From the NCBI GenBank assembly GCA_021822115.1, contig JAJZSA010000003.1, positions 1-64,000 on the forward strand: DNA of 64,000 nucleotides, in the 5' to 3' direction. The notes below the pieces were generated by a model. The model ran no database searches, was not told the DNA's origin, and was given only the letters and a program-made list of their open reading frames with translations. Shown here in pieces: positions 17,007 through 26,852 of this stretch; the stretch's first letter is position 1, and each line of letters starts with the position of its first letter. Made by a program: the position numbers and the translations under genes. The stretch comes from Pseudomonadota bacterium. Lineage in GTDB: Bacteria > Pseudomonadota > Gammaproteobacteria > Burkholderiales > Gallionellaceae.

Positions 17007-18104
17007 GTGGAAGCGCCCGAGCACTACATCGGCATCATGTCCGGCACCAGCCTGGATGGCATCGATGCCGTGCTGGTGGCATTCGATGGGCACAGTCCGC
17101 AACAGCTCGCCAGTCACTACCAACCTTATCCAGACAGCCTGAAGCACGAGCTGCTGGCACTGCACACGCCCAGCCACGATGAACTGCATCGTGCCCAGCT
17201 GACCGCACTCCAGCTCGCCCGCGCCTATGCCGAAGCCTCGCAGGACCTGCTACGACAAGCCGGATTCGACGCTGCACAAGTGACGGCCATCGGCTGCCAC
17301 GGCCAGACCATCCGCCACCGGCCGGAACATGGTTACACCCTGCAATTGAATCAACCCGCTCTGCTCGCCGAACTGACCGGCATCCCGGTGGTGAGCGATT
17401 TCCGCAGCCGCGACCTTGCGGCGGGAGGACAGGGCGCCCCCTTGGTGCCGGCCTTCCATGACCGCATGTTGCGCCATCCTGCGCGGCATCGCGTCATCCT
17501 CAACATCGGCGGCATCGCCAACCTGACCGACCTCGCCCCGGGCAAGGACACGACTGGTTTCGACAGCGGCCCCGGCAACCTGCTGCTGGACGCCTGGATC
17601 GCCAAACATCAGAACAAAGCTTATGACGCGGACGGCGCCTGGGCCGCTAGCGGACAAGCCATTCCAGCATTGTTGCAACGCCTGCTGGCTGAACCCTTCT
17701 TCGCGATCACCCCACCCAAGAGTACCGGGCGCGACCTGTTCAACCTCGCCTGGCTGAGCAGACATCTGCACGGCGACGAGGCACCCGCCGACGTGCAAGC
17801 CACCTTACTGGCATTAAGTGTGGAAAGCATCGCTGCCGCCCTGCAACGCTTCTGCCCCGGCGCACAGGAGCTCTACCTTTGCGGCGGCGGCGCGCACAAC
17901 CAGGCGCTGGTGCACGGCTTGGCACAACGTCTGCCGCAACTGCACATCGCCCTCACCGAAACACTGGGCATCGCCGCCGACTGGATGGAGGCCGTCGCCT
18001 TCGCCTGGCTGGCACGCCAGGCGATGCACGGCCAGCCAGGCAACCTGCCTGCGGTGACCGGTGCGCATCATGCGCGCGTACTGGGCACCATCAGCCCAGC
18101 CTGA
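17007..18104 (+). CDS. anmK: anhydro-N-acetylmuramic acid kinase
   Basis: A 365-residue ASKHA-fold kinase. GIMSGTSLDGIDAVLVAFD is the family's N-terminal signature; HGQTIRHRPE, NIGGIANLTDL, GFDSGPGNLLLDAWI and ELYLCGGGAHN follow in the usual order. It phosphorylates and opens anhydroMurNAc to MurNAc-6-P during wall recycling. The start is a GTG immediately after the peptidase stop, so the two are coupled. Confidence 0.95.
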   Translation: MEAPEHYIGIMSGTSLDGIDAVLVAFDGHSPQQLASHYQPYPDSLKHELLALHTPSHDELHRAQLTALQLARAYAEASQDLLRQAGFDAAQVTAIGCHGQTIRHRPEHGYTLQLNQPALLAELTGIPVVSDFRSRDLAAGGQGAPLVPAFHDRMLRHPARHRVILNIGGIANLTDLAPGKDTTGFDSGPGNLLLDAWIAKHQNKAYDADGAWAASGQAIPALLQRLLAEPFFAITPPKSTGRDLFNLAWLSRHLHGDEAPADVQATLLALSVESIAAALQRFCPGAQELYLCGGGAHNQALVHGLAQRLPQLHIALTETLGIAADWMEAVAFAWLARQAMHGQPGNLPAVTGAHHARVLGTISPA

Positions 18105-18111
18105 AAACAGA

Positions 18112-18133
18112 ACGGGGCGCTTGCGCGCCCCGT
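18112..18133. terminator. hairpin between convergent anmK and erpA
   Basis: ACGGGGCGC / GCGCCCCGT, nine pairs with a TTGC loop. The minus strand has TTCTGTTTT after it, so it probably serves erpA best and anmK more weakly. Confidence 0.6.
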
Positions 18134-18164
18134 CCATGCCACTCTTACCAACTGCCTGCGCAGG

Positions 18165-18515
18165 TCAGACCGAGAACGAAGAGCCGCAACCGCAGGTAGT
18201 GGTCGCATTCGGGTTCTTGATGACGAACTGGGAACCTTCCAGACCTTCGGTGTAGTCGATCTCGGCGCCGACCAGATACTGGAAGCTCATCGGATCGATC
18301 AGCAGCTGCACGCCGTTCTTGTTCATCACGGTGTCGTCTTCATTGACGACTTCGTCGAAGGTGAAGCCGTACTGGAAGCCTGAGCAGCCGCCACCGGTGA
18401 CGAACACGCGCAGCTTCAGTTCGGCATTGCCCTCTTCCTCGATCAGTTGCTTCACCTTGTTGGCCGCGCTGTCGGTGAACAGCAACGGGTCTTGCATATC
18501 GGTCACGGTATTCAT
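18165..18515 (-). CDS. erpA: A-type iron-sulfur cluster carrier ErpA
   Basis: A 116-residue A-type carrier. C44 ([11 protein letters not shown]) and C108/C110 ([11 protein letters not shown]) are the three conserved cluster ligands. It hands Fe-S clusters to target enzymes, for example isoprenoid synthesis and respiratory proteins. The start at [10 protein letters not shown] fits the family. It is the last gene of a minus-strand run after the bactofilin gene. Confidence 0.95.
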   Translation of the reverse strand: MNTVTDMQDPLLFTDSAANKVKQLIEEEGNAELKLRVFVTGGGCSGFQYGFTFDEVVNEDDTVMNKNGVQLLIDPMSFQYLVGAEIDYTEGLEGSQFVIKNPNATTTCGCGSSFSV

Positions 18516-18532
18516 GTCCACCCTCCTGTCTA

Positions 18533-18949
18533 TCACTTGGATTCCGTGCCACTCACCTTGAGCGACACGACTTTTTCCGATGCCTCATTGATGTGCACCA
18601 GCTTTCCTTCAACGATCGCGCCCAACTGGATCTCCAGCGTCTTGTAGCGCACATCGCCAATGACCTTGGCCTTGCTCTGTAGTTCCAGATACTCGGAAGC
18701 CTGCACCGGACCGGTCACCATGCCGTTCACCACCAGATGGGTGACGCTGATCTCGCCATCCACACGCGCATGCTCGCTGAGCACCAGCGTGCTGGCCTTG
18801 GATGGATCGGCGATCACGCTGCCGGTGACTTCACCATCCACGCGCAAACCGCCGCTGAAATGGATGTCGCCGCTGACCTTGGTGCCGAGGCCGATCAGCG
18901 AATCGATGCGACTCTGCGGTTTACTGTGTTTGTTGAACATTGTTGTCAC
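18533..18949 (-). CDS. bactofilin (polymer-forming cytoskeletal protein)
   Basis: A 138-residue protein whose middle is the bactofilin right-handed beta-helix: [75 protein letters not shown], with the repeating G-x-[IV] turns. Bactofilins form nucleotide-free filaments that localise wall enzymes; the nearby M23 peptidase is a likely partner. The ATG at 18940 (MFNKHS) is an alternative start. It lies 17 bp upstream of erpA. Confidence 0.93.
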   Translation of the reverse strand: MTTMFNKHSKPQSRIDSLIGLGTKVSGDIHFSGGLRVDGEVTGSVIADPSKASTLVLSEHARVDGEISVTHLVVNGMVTGPVQASEYLELQSKAKVIGDVRYKTLEIQLGAIVEGKLVHINEASEKVVSLKVSGTESK

Positions 18950-18956
18950 GACTCCG

Positions 18957-19700
18957 TTATGAAAGCAGTACCGTCTGGGTCACCTTGGGCTCCTGCATCC
19001 CCTTTTCGTACACGCGGATCTCCACACTATCGATGTGCACATCGTCCGGCAGGCGGAAGGTGCGCTCCACGCGCTGGTAATACTTGAAGTTCAGCTTTTG
19101 CGCGTCGACCTCGGCAGACTCGCGGGCGGGGAATTGTAACACCACTTTCTGCCCGCCCTGATCGCCGTTGACCACGATCTGCAAGTCGCCCTGGAACACC
19201 CCCCCGCGGCGCTGCACGCCCTGCACCAGCAGCATGCGGCAATGATATTCGCCCGGCAGGGTGCCCGGTTCCAGCTTGAGACTGTGGATGGACAGATCGG
19301 CATCGCGTCCCGCAGTGAGCGGCAGGTTCTGGAAGAAGGCCAGATCCTCGCGCAGACGCATGTTCTCATCATGCAGGGAATTCACCTGCTCCTGCACCTC
19401 GTCCGCCGCCGCCTGCTGGATCTGCATCTGTCGTTCATAGACGGCGATGCGATTCACCTGTTCGGCATTCTCCTGCTCCAGCTGCGCCACCCGGTCACTC
19501 AACTCGGCGATGCGCTGCTCCGCCTCACCGCGATGGAAGCCTGCCAAGGCCAGGCCGGCATCGTACGACCACCACGCCAGATAGCCGACCACCAGCAGCA
19601 ACTGCACCATCAGCGCCCAGCGCAGATACCACGGCACATGCGGCCGCACGGCCAAGCGCGGCGCAGAGATGCTGAAGCGGCGTCTCAATTTACGGATCAT
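18957..19700 (-). CDS. membrane-anchored coiled-coil protein (DUF6776-like)
   Basis: A 247-residue protein. A basic N-terminus is followed by one membrane helix (WALMVQLLLVVGYLAWWSYDAGL, about residues 28-50), a coiled coil (about 58-120: AELSDRVAQLEQENAEQVNR..) and a beta-rich periplasmic domain that ends VYEKGMQEPKVTQTVLLS. This plan fits an uncharacterised family often found beside bactofilin genes. It lies 7 bp before the bactofilin start, so it is probably a membrane partner of the filament. Function unknown. Confidence 0.75.
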   Translation of the reverse strand: MIRKLRRRFSISAPRLAVRPHVPWYLRWALMVQLLLVVGYLAWWSYDAGLALAGFHRGEAEQRIAELSDRVAQLEQENAEQVNRIAVYERQMQIQQAAADEVQEQVNSLHDENMRLREDLAFFQNLPLTAGRDADLSIHSLKLEPGTLPGEYHCRMLLVQGVQRRGGVFQGDLQIVVNGDQGGQKVVLQFPARESAEVDAQKLNFKYYQRVERTFRLPDDVHIDSVEIRVYEKGMQEPKVTQTVLLS

Positions 19701-19710
19701 GGCACGCCCC

Positions 19711-20739
19711 TCAAGGCAACAACGGGACCAGATCGATACCCGTGGTTTCCGGCAGACCGAACAGCAGATTCATGTTCTGCACCGCCTGCCCGGCCGCCCC
19801 CTTGACCAGGTTGTCGATCACCGACAACACCACCACGGTATCCCCGCCCTGCGGGCGATGCACCGCGATCCGGCAGATATTGGAAGAACGCACCGAGCGC
19901 GTCTCCGGCATGGCGCCCGCTGGCATCACGTCCACGAAACGCTCCCCGGCATAACGTTGTTCGAACAACGCCTGCAGATCCACATCGCGAGTGAGCTTGG
20001 CATACAGCGTGGCATGTATGCCGCGGATCAACGGTGTCAGATGCGGCACGAAGGTCAGCCCCACAGGCTGACTGGATACGTTGCTCAAGCCCTGCCGGAT
20101 CTCGGGCAGATGACGATGCCCGGCTACGCCATAGGCCTTGAAATTGTCGGCCGCCTCGGAGAACAGGGTATGCACCTCGGCCTTGCGCCCGGCACCGGAC
20201 ACGCCGGACTTGGCATCGGCGATGAGCGAGCCGGCATCCACTACGCCCGCTTCGATCAGCGGGATGAAGCCGAGCTGTACGGCGGTGGGATAGCAGCCGG
20301 GATTGGCGATCAGACGCGCCTGCCTGATCTTGTCGCGATTCACCTCCGGCAAACCATATACCGCCTCGGCCACCAGATCGGGACAGGCATGGCTCATGCC
20401 GTACCATCTCTCCCACTCGGCAACATCCTTGATGCGGAAATCGGCTGCCAGATCGATCACCTTCACGCCAGCGTCCAGCAAGGCGCGCGTCTGCTGCATG
20501 GCGATGCCATTGGGCGTGGCGAAGAACACCACATCGCACTGCTCCAGATGCGCTGCATCGGGATGCGAGAACGGCAGGTCGACGCGTCCGCGCAGGCTGG
20601 GGAACATCTGGCTGACCGGCATGCCAGCCTCGGCGCGCGAAGTGATCGTGCGCAGCTCGACCTGCGGATGCGCCGCCAGCAGCCGCAGCAACTCGACGCC
20701 CGTATAACCTGTGCCCCCAACGATGCCGACCTTGATCAC
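19711..20739 (-). CDS. argC: N-acetyl-gamma-glutamyl-phosphate reductase
   Basis: A 342-residue enzyme of arginine synthesis. The Rossmann start is [20 protein letters not shown], the catalytic cysteine is C149 in NPGCYPTA, and the active-site His region is [11 protein letters not shown] place the start at a GTG (20739) with GGAGGTGA before it; the in-frame ATG further upstream lies beyond the terminator of the rplM-rpsI operon and would add 16 poor residues. Confidence 0.95.
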   Translation of the reverse strand: MIKVGIVGGTGYTGVELLRLLAAHPQVELRTITSRAEAGMPVSQMFPSLRGRVDLPFSHPDAAHLEQCDVVFFATPNGIAMQQTRALLDAGVKVIDLAADFRIKDVAEWERWYGMSHACPDLVAEAVYGLPEVNRDKIRQARLIANPGCYPTAVQLGFIPLIEAGVVDAGSLIADAKSGVSGAGRKAEVHTLFSEAADNFKAYGVAGHRHLPEIRQGLSNVSSQPVGLTFVPHLTPLIRGIHATLYAKLTRDVDLQALFEQRYAGERFVDVMPAGAMPETRSVRSSNICRIAVHRPQGGDTVVVLSVIDNLVKGAAGQAVQNMNLLFGLPETTGIDLVPLLP

Positions 20740-20774
20740 ATTCACCTCCAGAAAAGTGGCGGAATGATAAATGA

Positions 20775-20798
20775 AAAAGCCGCCCAAAGGCGGCTTTT
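20775..20798. terminator. terminator of rplM-rpsI
   Basis: AAAAGCCGCC / GGCGGCTTTT, ten pairs with a four-base loop. On the minus strand it is followed by TTTTTC. It separates rpsI from argC. Confidence 0.9.
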
Positions 20799-20814
20799 CC
20801 GGACTGCAACAAGC

Positions 20815-21207
20815 TTAACGCTTGGAGAATTGCTTACGGCGACGGGCCTTGCGCAGACCGACCTTCTTACGCTCGACCTCGCGCGCATCGCGGGTCACCA
20901 GACCGGCTTTGCTCAGCACCGGCTTCAGCGATGCATCGTAGTCGATCAGGGCACGGGTGATGCCGTGACGCACAGCACCGGCTTGACCGGATTCGCCACC
21001 GCCACACACGTTCACCAGGATGTCGAACTTGCCGGTCATCTCGGTCAGTTCCAGCGGCTGACGCACGACCATACGGCCGGTCTCGCGGGAGAAGAACACA
21101 TCCAGCGGCTTGTCGTTGACAACGATGTCGCCCTTACCAGGCTTGATGAACACACGTGCCACCGCGCTCTTGCGACGGCCGGTTCCGTAGTTATAAGTCA
21201 CGCTCAT
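20815..21207 (-). CDS. rpsI: 30S ribosomal protein S9
   Basis: A 130-residue S9: [20 protein letters not shown] at the start, [19 protein letters not shown] in the middle, and the basic end [14 protein letters not shown] whose last residues reach the ribosomal P site. Two bases after rplM, as usual. Confidence 0.98.
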   Translation of the reverse strand: MSVTYNYGTGRRKSAVARVFIKPGKGDIVVNDKPLDVFFSRETGRMVVRQPLELTEMTGKFDILVNVCGGGESGQAGAVRHGITRALIDYDASLKPVLSKAGLVTRDAREVERKKVGLRKARRRKQFSKR

Positions 21208-21209
21208 GA

Positions 21210-21647
21210 TTAGGCCTTCAACAGATCGACGGGTTTGGGTTGCTGTGCGCTGTGCGGATGGGTCGCACCGGCGTACACCTTCAGCTTGCTCAGCATCGCG
21301 TAGCCCAGCGGGCCCTTCGGCAGCATGCCGCGCACGGCCTTCTGCAGCACGCGCTGCGGATGACGCTGTTGCAGCTTGATGAAGTTGGTCTCGTAGATAC
21401 CGCCCGGATAGGTGGAGTGGCGATAATACATCTTGTCCTGGGCCTTGTTGCCGGTCACGCGCAGCTTGTCTGCGTTCACGACCACCACGAAGTCACCGGT
21501 GTCGACGTGCGGCGTATAGATGGCCTTGTGCTTGCCGCGCAGGCGAGCAGCGATCTGGCTGGCCAGACGGCCCAGCACCTTGTCTGCCGCATCGACCAGG
21601 ATCCAGTCGTGCTGGACTTCTTGGGGCTTGGCGGAAAATGTTTTCAT
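21210..21647 (-). CDS. rplM: 50S ribosomal protein L13
   Basis: A 145-residue L13 beginning [20 protein letters not shown] and containing [46 protein letters not shown] and the C-terminal [18 protein letters not shown]. The longer frame upstream overlaps the promoter and is rejected. Confidence 0.98.
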   Translation of the reverse strand: MKTFSAKPQEVQHDWILVDAADKVLGRLASQIAARLRGKHKAIYTPHVDTGDFVVVVNADKLRVTGNKAQDKMYYRHSTYPGGIYETNFIKLQQRHPQRVLQKAVRGMLPKGPLGYAMLSKLKVYAGATHPHSAQQPKPVDLLKA

Positions 21648-21694
21648 GGCATTTCCTAAATACAAAAATTGGTAACGGACTGCGAAGGGCGCGC

Positions 21695-21723
21695 ATTCTA
21701 TGCGAGACCCGCACACCTGTCAA
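21695..21723 (-). promoter_or_regulatory. consensus promoter of rplM-rpsI
   Basis: On the minus strand TTGACA, a 17-base spacer, and TAGAAT, about 48 bases before the rplM start. One of the best sigma70 matches in the window. Confidence 0.85.
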
Positions 21724-21726
21724 ACA

Positions 21727-22488
21727 TCAATTCAAATCCCCGGTTTCGAAGGCGGCGCGCATACGTAGCGCCTTGTCCGGCACATCGCTGATCAGCACAT
21801 CCACGCCCAGCGCCAAGGCACGCTCGATCTCGGCATCGCTATCGCAAGTATAGACGGCGACAGCCTTGCCGCGTCCGCGCAGTAGATCGACCATATCCAT
21901 ATCCAGGGTGGATATCTCCACGCACAACCCATGCAGGAAGGGACAATCATCCAGTGCGCGGCGTGCGTCCGCCACCGTGTGCTCGGGTTCGAGATTGAAC
22001 ACCAGCGGGAAGGTGGGCGCGAGCTCGTGCGCATACACCATGCTATCCAGATGGAAGGAGGAGGCCAGCACCCGCCCATCGGCCGCCCCTGCCGCCGCCA
22101 GCGTCAAACGCACCTTGGCCTGCTGGCGCGTGCGCGATTCCCAGTCCCGGTTCTTGATCTCCAGCAACAAGCGGCAACGCGAGCGATATGCAGCAACGAA
22201 ATCCTGCAATGCCATCGGCCCTTCAGTCGCACCTCCGGAGAAGTGCGCGGCAAAATCAAGTGCCTGCAATTCCCGCCAGTTGTAATCATCGATACGCCGA
22301 TCCGGCAGCCCCAGCTTCCTCAGGTCGCGGTCATGCCACAACACCGCTACTTCGTCGCGCGTGAGCTGGATGTCCGTCTCGATGCCATCGATCGGCCATT
22401 CCAGTGCGCGCTCGAAAGCCGTGCGCGTATTCTCGGCCGCCACGCGATTCGCGCCACGATGGGCATATATCAGAGTGCGCTGCATCAT
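21727..22488 (-). CDS. glycerophosphodiester phosphodiesterase
   Basis: A 253-residue GDPD TIM barrel: IYAHRGANRVAAENTRTAFERAL (catalytic His, Arg), DGIETDIQLTRDEVAVLWHD (E, D metal ligands and second His), and LLLEIKN (Glu/Lys). It splits glycerophosphodiesters into sn-glycerol-3-phosphate and an alcohol. No signal peptide, so cytosolic. Its ATG overlaps the stop of the upstream hydrolase gene (ATGA), with GGAAGGA as ribosome-binding site; together they suggest lipid breakdown and recycling. Confidence 0.93.
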   Translation of the reverse strand: MMQRTLIYAHRGANRVAAENTRTAFERALEWPIDGIETDIQLTRDEVAVLWHDRDLRKLGLPDRRIDDYNWRELQALDFAAHFSGGATEGPMALQDFVAAYRSRCRLLLEIKNRDWESRTRQQAKVRLTLAAAGAADGRVLASSFHLDSMVYAHELAPTFPLVFNLEPEHTVADARRALDDCPFLHGLCVEISTLDMDMVDLLRGRGKAVAVYTCDSDAEIERALALGVDVLISDVPDKALRMRAAFETGDLN

Positions 22489-23624
22489 AGTCCTTCCAGG
22501 AAGTGCGCCAATGAAGCTTCCAGCGCCGCATAGTGGGGGTTGTACATCAGGCGCCGCATCATGCCGTGCGCCAGATACGCCGGCAAGGTCTCGCCCTGCC
22601 ACACCGGCGCATCCGCCGCCATGCAACGCTCGAAGCATGCTGCATCTGCCGCATAGTGCAGACAGTTCGCATAGCTGCCAGCCTGACCATAATGCGCATC
22701 CTCCGGCGCCACGACGACGGCGGTATGCGCACTGGACCGGATATGCCGCTCCGGCAGCGCGCCGCACACCCACTCGACCCCCGGGGCCGCAACCTCGTGC
22801 AAGGCATACCACACCAGATGACGCGACGCAGTGGACGTGGCCTGCATGAAATCCCAAGTGGCCTGCGCCTGCACCGTGGCGTCGTCGGCACTCGCTGCGG
22901 CGAATACCGGAATATCGGGCGCTCGCGCCGGTAGCGCATGGGTCAGGGCATGCATCTGGGCCGCCGCATTCATGCAGAACGATTCGTATTTATAAAGGTC
23001 GCGATCCTGCAACACGTGCAGCCACCCCATACGTGGCCACAGCCTGCGGCCACGATGCAGCAACCCCGCCCAGCGGGCCAAACCGCTCACCGCCAGCGCT
23101 GGCGAAAACAGGAACAGCCCGCGTACCCGCGCATCCAGCGCGGCATGTCGCACACTCAAGGCAGCCCCCGCAGAGAAACCGCCCAGATAGAGCTCATCCA
23201 CTTGCTGTGCCATACAAGCTGCCGCCCACGCCACAGTCTCCGCCCAATCCTGCCAACGCACCTCCAACAAGTCGCCCGGTTGGGTCCCATGGCCGGGCAA
23301 CAACGGCACCATCACGCGGAATCCCTGCCGTTGGAAGAAGCGCGCCAGATAGCGCATGTGGTAAGGCGAATCGCTCAAGCCGTGCGTCAATACGATGCCG
23401 CGCCGTCGCCCTGTCACGACCTCAGGCAACAATTCGAAGGGGGCATTGCCGAACACGATATGCTCCGCCTCGGCCTTGCCAGCATGGACGTGCCGCAACA
23501 TCGCCTGCGTCTGATCGATATATTCAGGGAAAGACGAGCCCTGCGCCGCAAAGCGCGAATTCAAGCCGGACGGCCGGTGCCGCACCTGCAAAGTGACGTT
23601 GCCTCGGGAATACATGGCGCGCAT
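22485..23624 (-). CDS. alpha/beta hydrolase (lysophospholipase / acylglycerol lipase-like)
   Basis: A 379-residue hydrolase. LTHGLSDSPYHMRYLARFF is the oxyanion-hole region, GGFSAGAALS the nucleophile elbow (Ser in G-F-S-A-G), and a late His lies in the HYGQAG / H-rich tail. The N-terminal 60 residues lack a signal peptide. Overlap with the GDPD gene suggests the pair strips acyl chains and then the head group from phospholipids. Start uncertain between ATGs at 23624 and 23615; neither has a clear ribosome-binding site. Confidence 0.8.
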   Translation of the reverse strand: MRAMYSRGNVTLQVRHRPSGLNSRFAAQGSSFPEYIDQTQAMLRHVHAGKAEAEHIVFGNAPFELLPEVVTGRRRGIVLTHGLSDSPYHMRYLARFFQRQGFRVMVPLLPGHGTQPGDLLEVRWQDWAETVAWAAACMAQQVDELYLGGFSAGAALSVRHAALDARVRGLFLFSPALAVSGLARWAGLLHRGRRLWPRMGWLHVLQDRDLYKYESFCMNAAAQMHALTHALPARAPDIPVFAAASADDATVQAQATWDFMQATSTASRHLVWYALHEVAAPGVEWVCGALPERHIRSSAHTAVVVAPEDAHYGQAGSYANCLHYAADAACFERCMAADAPVWQGETLPAYLAHGMMRRLMYNPHYAALEASLAHFLEGL

Positions 23625-23696
23625 TGTAACCGCGCCACGCTGGTCGGCATGCCAAGCGCTGGCGTATCATGCGCCCTCACTTTCAAGGCATTCACC

Positions 23697-24437
23697 ATGT
23701 CCTGGTTCCTGACCAACCTGATCAGCGCCTTCCTGCTACCACCACTCAACCTGCTGCTGGTCGCCGGCATCGGCCTTTTGCTATGGCACAAACACCCCCG
23801 TATCGCCCGAGGCTTGGTCATCGCCAGCTTCGCCGCCCTGTGGCTACTCTCCACACCCTATGTGGCTGAAGGGCTGTTGCACACGCTGGAAGGTCAGCCC
23901 TATAACCGTAGCAACGAAGCGGCCGACGCCATAGTGATCCTTGGTGGCGGCCAACGTTTCGACGCCATCGAATACGGCGGCAACACTGTCAGCCAGGACA
24001 CCCTGGAACGCCTGCGCTATGGCGCAGCCCTCCATCGCAAGACCGGCAAGCCCATTTTGGTCAGCGGCGGCGCACCGCAAGGCGGCAGCGCCGAGGCCCA
24101 ACTCATGCAGCAGGTACTGGAACAGGAATTCCACATCCCGGTGCGCTGGGTCGAGCCCGGCTCCGACAACACGCAACAGAATGCCGAACAAAGCCAGCAC
24201 CTGCTCGCCGCAGCCGGCATCACCCGCGTCTACCTGGTGACCCAGGCCTGGCACATGCCACGCGCCATCGCCGCCTTTGAACGTACCGGCATGCAAGTCG
24301 TCCCCGCCCCTACCGCATGGACCACGCGCCACCACACCACATTGCTGACTTTTTTGCCCGATGGTCGCGCACTGCGTAAAAGCTACTTCTTCATGCACGA
24401 GGTCATCGGCATGCTCTGGTATAAGCTAAAATCCTGA
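23697..24437 (+). CDS. YdcF/ElyC-family membrane protein (DUF218)
   Basis: A 246-residue protein. Two N-terminal membrane helices (residues about 10-30 and 38-56) are followed by the DUF218 domain: DAIVILGGGQRFDAIEY, GKPILVSGGAPQG, EPGSDNTQQNAEQSQHLL and VYLVTQAWHMPRAIAAFER. ElyC of E. coli, of this family, is needed for envelope integrity and lipid-carrier handling. The start at 23697 (MSWFLTNLISAFLLPPLN) is the first that gives a membrane protein; the upstream part of the open frame is antisense to the hydrolase gene. Confidence 0.9.
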   Translation: MSWFLTNLISAFLLPPLNLLLVAGIGLLLWHKHPRIARGLVIASFAALWLLSTPYVAEGLLHTLEGQPYNRSNEAADAIVILGGGQRFDAIEYGGNTVSQDTLERLRYGAALHRKTGKPILVSGGAPQGGSAEAQLMQQVLEQEFHIPVRWVEPGSDNTQQNAEQSQHLLAAAGITRVYLVTQAWHMPRAIAAFERTGMQVVPAPTAWTTRHHTTLLTFLPDGRALRKSYFFMHEVIGMLWYKLKS

Positions 24438-24463
24438 CATCGAACTTTCCTGCGAGGTGACAC

Positions 24464-24880
24464 ATGAAGGCACGCATCAAATGGGTGGAAGAAGTCTCCT
24501 TCCTGGGCGAGACCGAAAGCGGCCACGCCGTCCTGATGGATGGCCCGCCGGCGGGCGGCGGCCGCAATCTGGGACCGCGCCCGATGGAGATGCTGCTGAT
24601 CGGTACTGGCGCCTGCACCGCCTATGACGTGGTGCACATCCTCAAGAAAGGCCGCCATCCCATCACCGACTGCGTGGTGAATATCGAGGCCGAACGCGCC
24701 GACAATGATCCCAAGGTATTCACCAAGATCCATCTGCACTTCGTGGTCACCGGCAAAGACCTGAAACGCGATGCCGTGGCGCGCGCCATCGAGCTCTCCG
24801 CCACCAAGTACTGCTCGGCATCCATCATGCTGGGCGCCACCGCCAGCATCACACACGACTTCGAACTGACCGAAAGCTAA
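24464..24880 (+). CDS. OsmC family protein (YhfA-like)
   Basis: A 138-residue OsmC/Ohr-fold protein with both conserved cysteines: GTGACTAYDVV and SATKYCSASIMLG. GPRPMEMLLIG is the usual lead-in. OsmC proteins reduce organic hydroperoxides through a Cys pair; the YhfA branch has no settled substrate. A possible -10 box TAAAAT (24427-24432) lies within the end of the preceding gene. Confidence 0.9.
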   Translation: MKARIKWVEEVSFLGETESGHAVLMDGPPAGGGRNLGPRPMEMLLIGTGACTAYDVVHILKKGRHPITDCVVNIEAERADNDPKVFTKIHLHFVVTGKDLKRDAVARAIELSATKYCSASIMLGATASITHDFELTES

Positions 24881-24884
24881 AACG

Positions 24885-24918
24885 AAAAAGCCCCCTGCCC
24901 GCTACCGGACAGGGGGCT
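24885..24918. terminator. bidirectional terminator, osmC-like / coq7
   Basis: AGCCCCCTG / CAGGGGGCT with an inner partly paired loop. On the minus strand it is followed by TTTTTCGTTTT, a good terminator for coq7. Confidence 0.85.
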
Positions 24919-24930
24919 GATATGAAAGAC

Positions 24931-25557
24931 TCAGACCCAGTAGACGGTCTTGGTCATCACCTTGGACATGCCGCGCATCGCCAGCTTCACCGGCAAGGGC
25001 AGCTCCGCCGCGCCGAGCGCCACTGCCATGTCCGAATGCCCCACCTCGTCCACATACATCTGCTGCGCCACCGCCCGGCTCTTGGCATCCTGCGGCGGCA
25101 AACCTGCCAGATGACTCTGTAAGTGCGCCCCGACCTGACGCTCGGTCTCGGCCAGGAAGCCCAAGTTCCACTTATCGCCCAACGCCCCCGCCACTGCACC
25201 GATGGCCAAAGATCCGGTGTACCAGAGCGGATTGAGCAGACTCAAGCGCCCCCCCAGTTCGTGCACGCGGTGCGAGGTCCAAGCCAGATGCTCGGTCTCT
25301 TCCCACGCAGCCTGGTTCAGTTTCTCCTGCACCAGCGGATCGCGCGCCGTCAGCGCCTGCCCCTGATACAAGGCCTGCGCACAGATCTCGCCCGTATGGT
25401 TGATACGCATCAGCGCCGCGGCATGCTTCTTCTCCGCCTCGCTCATCGGCGCATCCGGGATATCCGCATCTGGATAAGGGCGCGCGGTCGGCGCCTTGGC
25501 AAACAAGGTACGCAAGCCTTTATCGAACTCCACGATCAAAGTATCCAGATTAAGCAT
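24931..25557 (-). CDS. coq7: Coq7, demethoxyubiquinone hydroxylase
   Basis: A 208-residue di-iron carboxylate monooxygenase of ubiquinone synthesis. Iron ligands are seen in [43 protein letters not shown] and [10 protein letters not shown] start it at [15 protein letters not shown]; upstream codons in the same frame run through a dispersed repeat and are not coding. It hydroxylates the 2-polyprenyl-3-methyl-6-methoxy-benzoquinone ring using O2. Confidence 0.95.
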   Translation of the reverse strand: MLNLDTLIVEFDKGLRTLFAKAPTARPYPDADIPDAPMSEAEKKHAAALMRINHTGEICAQALYQGQALTARDPLVQEKLNQAAWEETEHLAWTSHRVHELGGRLSLLNPLWYTGSLAIGAVAGALGDKWNLGFLAETERQVGAHLQSHLAGLPPQDAKSRAVAQQMYVDEVGHSDMAVALGAAELPLPVKLAMRGMSKVMTKTVYWV

Positions 25558-25592
25558 AACCACCTCCTGCCATGAAAACGTGCGTAAGGTTA

Positions 25593-25620
25593 CTGGATTC
25601 CCGCCTGCGCGGGAATGACG
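25593..25620. repeat. dispersed palindromic repeat (ATTCCCGC family)
   Basis: Core ATTCCCGC / GCGGGAAT, eight pairs with a CTGC loop, flanked by CTGG and GACG. The same family occurs as an inverted pair at 46149-46261. Translated on the minus strand it gives the familiar spurious HSRAGGNP string. Confidence 0.85.
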
Positions 25621-25624
25621 GCAA

Positions 25625-25651
25625 TAAAAAACGGGCATCCGAAGATGCCCG
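25625..25651 (-). terminator. terminator of the porin gene
   Basis: On the minus strand GGGCATC / GATGCCC with TTCG loop, followed by GTTTTTTA. Confidence 0.9.
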
Positions 25652-25680
25652 CTCTCATCCAAGCTGACTGTCAGGCCAGA

Positions 25681-26682
25681 TCAGAACTTCTTGCGCAGAC
25701 CAACAGCCAGAACGGTCGTGTCGGTAGTGGCAGCGGCACCTGCTTCTGTGCTGACCTTCTCGATCGCGCCATAAGCAGTCACGGTCTTGGACATGCCTTT
25801 CAGGAAAGCGATTGTGAAGGCAGATGTATTGTCCGCAGCAGCAGTGCTGTCCTTGGTGTTCTTGGCATAACCGAACACCAAGGTGCCGGGACCAACCGGA
25901 GCAACCACGCTAGCGTTGATCATCTTGTCAGAGTTGCCGCCCGATGCCTTGGTGGTCAGGTAGGTACCCATCACTTTGGCCGCACCCAGATCATAGGTAG
26001 CACCCAGACCGGTTTCAGTCACCGCAGCATAACCGGCGTTGTCATTGGCAGTACTCACATACACGCCACCAACAGACAGCGGGCCCTGATCGTAATTGAC
26101 GGACAGCAGGTTGGCGGTAGTCACGTTACCGGTAGTTGCACCGTTGGTGACCAGAGTGGCAGTACCCGCCGCGTCGAACGTGTGATTGTAGGCAAATGTC
26201 AATCCGTTAATGTCCGGCGAGATATAAGCTACAGCACGCGGCGCACGCGAGGCGGTGGTGATGAACGCAGTCGGGTTGGCGGAAGTGTACGGATCCACGG
26301 CAGAACCGGCGAACGGCTGGTACTTGCCGGAGAAGTCATAGCCAGTGGTTTGCAGATAACCGGCAGCAACCGTACCGAAGTCACCGGCCACGGCCAGCAT
26401 CTTTTGACGAGGGGAAGCCAAGGTAGAAGTAGCATCAGCCACATCCAGCTTGTATTCCAGCAGAGCGATAGCGGTCCAGCCATTGTCCAAGCCTTCGGTC
26501 GCCTTGACACCCAGACGGGAAGTGGACAGACCACCGGAGGTCAGGTTCATTTGGCTCTTCATGCCAGTCTTGGAAGTGTTGGTGATCGCTGCATCAACGA
26601 TACCGTACACGGAGACATCGGCAGCGAATGCCGGAGCGGAGAAAGCAGCAGCAACAGCCAGTGCGATGATTTTCTTTTGCAT
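25681..26682 (-). CDS. Gram-negative trimeric porin
   Basis: A 333-residue outer-membrane porin of the betaproteobacterial general-porin type. It has a signal peptide MQKKIIALAVAAAFSAPAFA, first strand DVSVYGIVDAAI, the TSRLGVKATEGLDNGWTAI segment, and C-terminal phenylalanine (LAVGLRKKF) needed for BAM-dependent assembly. An AGAGGAG site precedes the start. The 253 bp upstream region holds an FNR-like site. Alone in its transcription unit, with its own terminator. Confidence 0.93.
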   Translation of the reverse strand: MQKKIIALAVAAAFSAPAFAADVSVYGIVDAAITNTSKTGMKSQMNLTSGGLSTSRLGVKATEGLDNGWTAIALLEYKLDVADATSTLASPRQKMLAVAGDFGTVAAGYLQTTGYDFSGKYQPFAGSAVDPYTSANPTAFITTASRAPRAVAYISPDINGLTFAYNHTFDAAGTATLVTNGATTGNVTTANLLSVNYDQGPLSVGGVYVSTANDNAGYAAVTETGLGATYDLGAAKVMGTYLTTKASGGNSDKMINASVVAPVGPGTLVFGYAKNTKDSTAAADNTSAFTIAFLKGMSKTVTAYGAIEKVSTEAGAAATTDTTVLAVGLRKKF

Positions 26683-26852
26683 GTGGAACTCCTCTAGTTA
26701 TTAGGTTGGTTGCCATTAAGACGACGGTCAGCTACCACATTCGTCTGGCGCGCACCGTACTATTGCTTCCTTACGGGGTGCTTACGATGCAATAAATCCG
26801 CAACATCGCCCAGACTTCTGACTGCCAGCCCCAGAGCAGCGGGCCGGGGCGG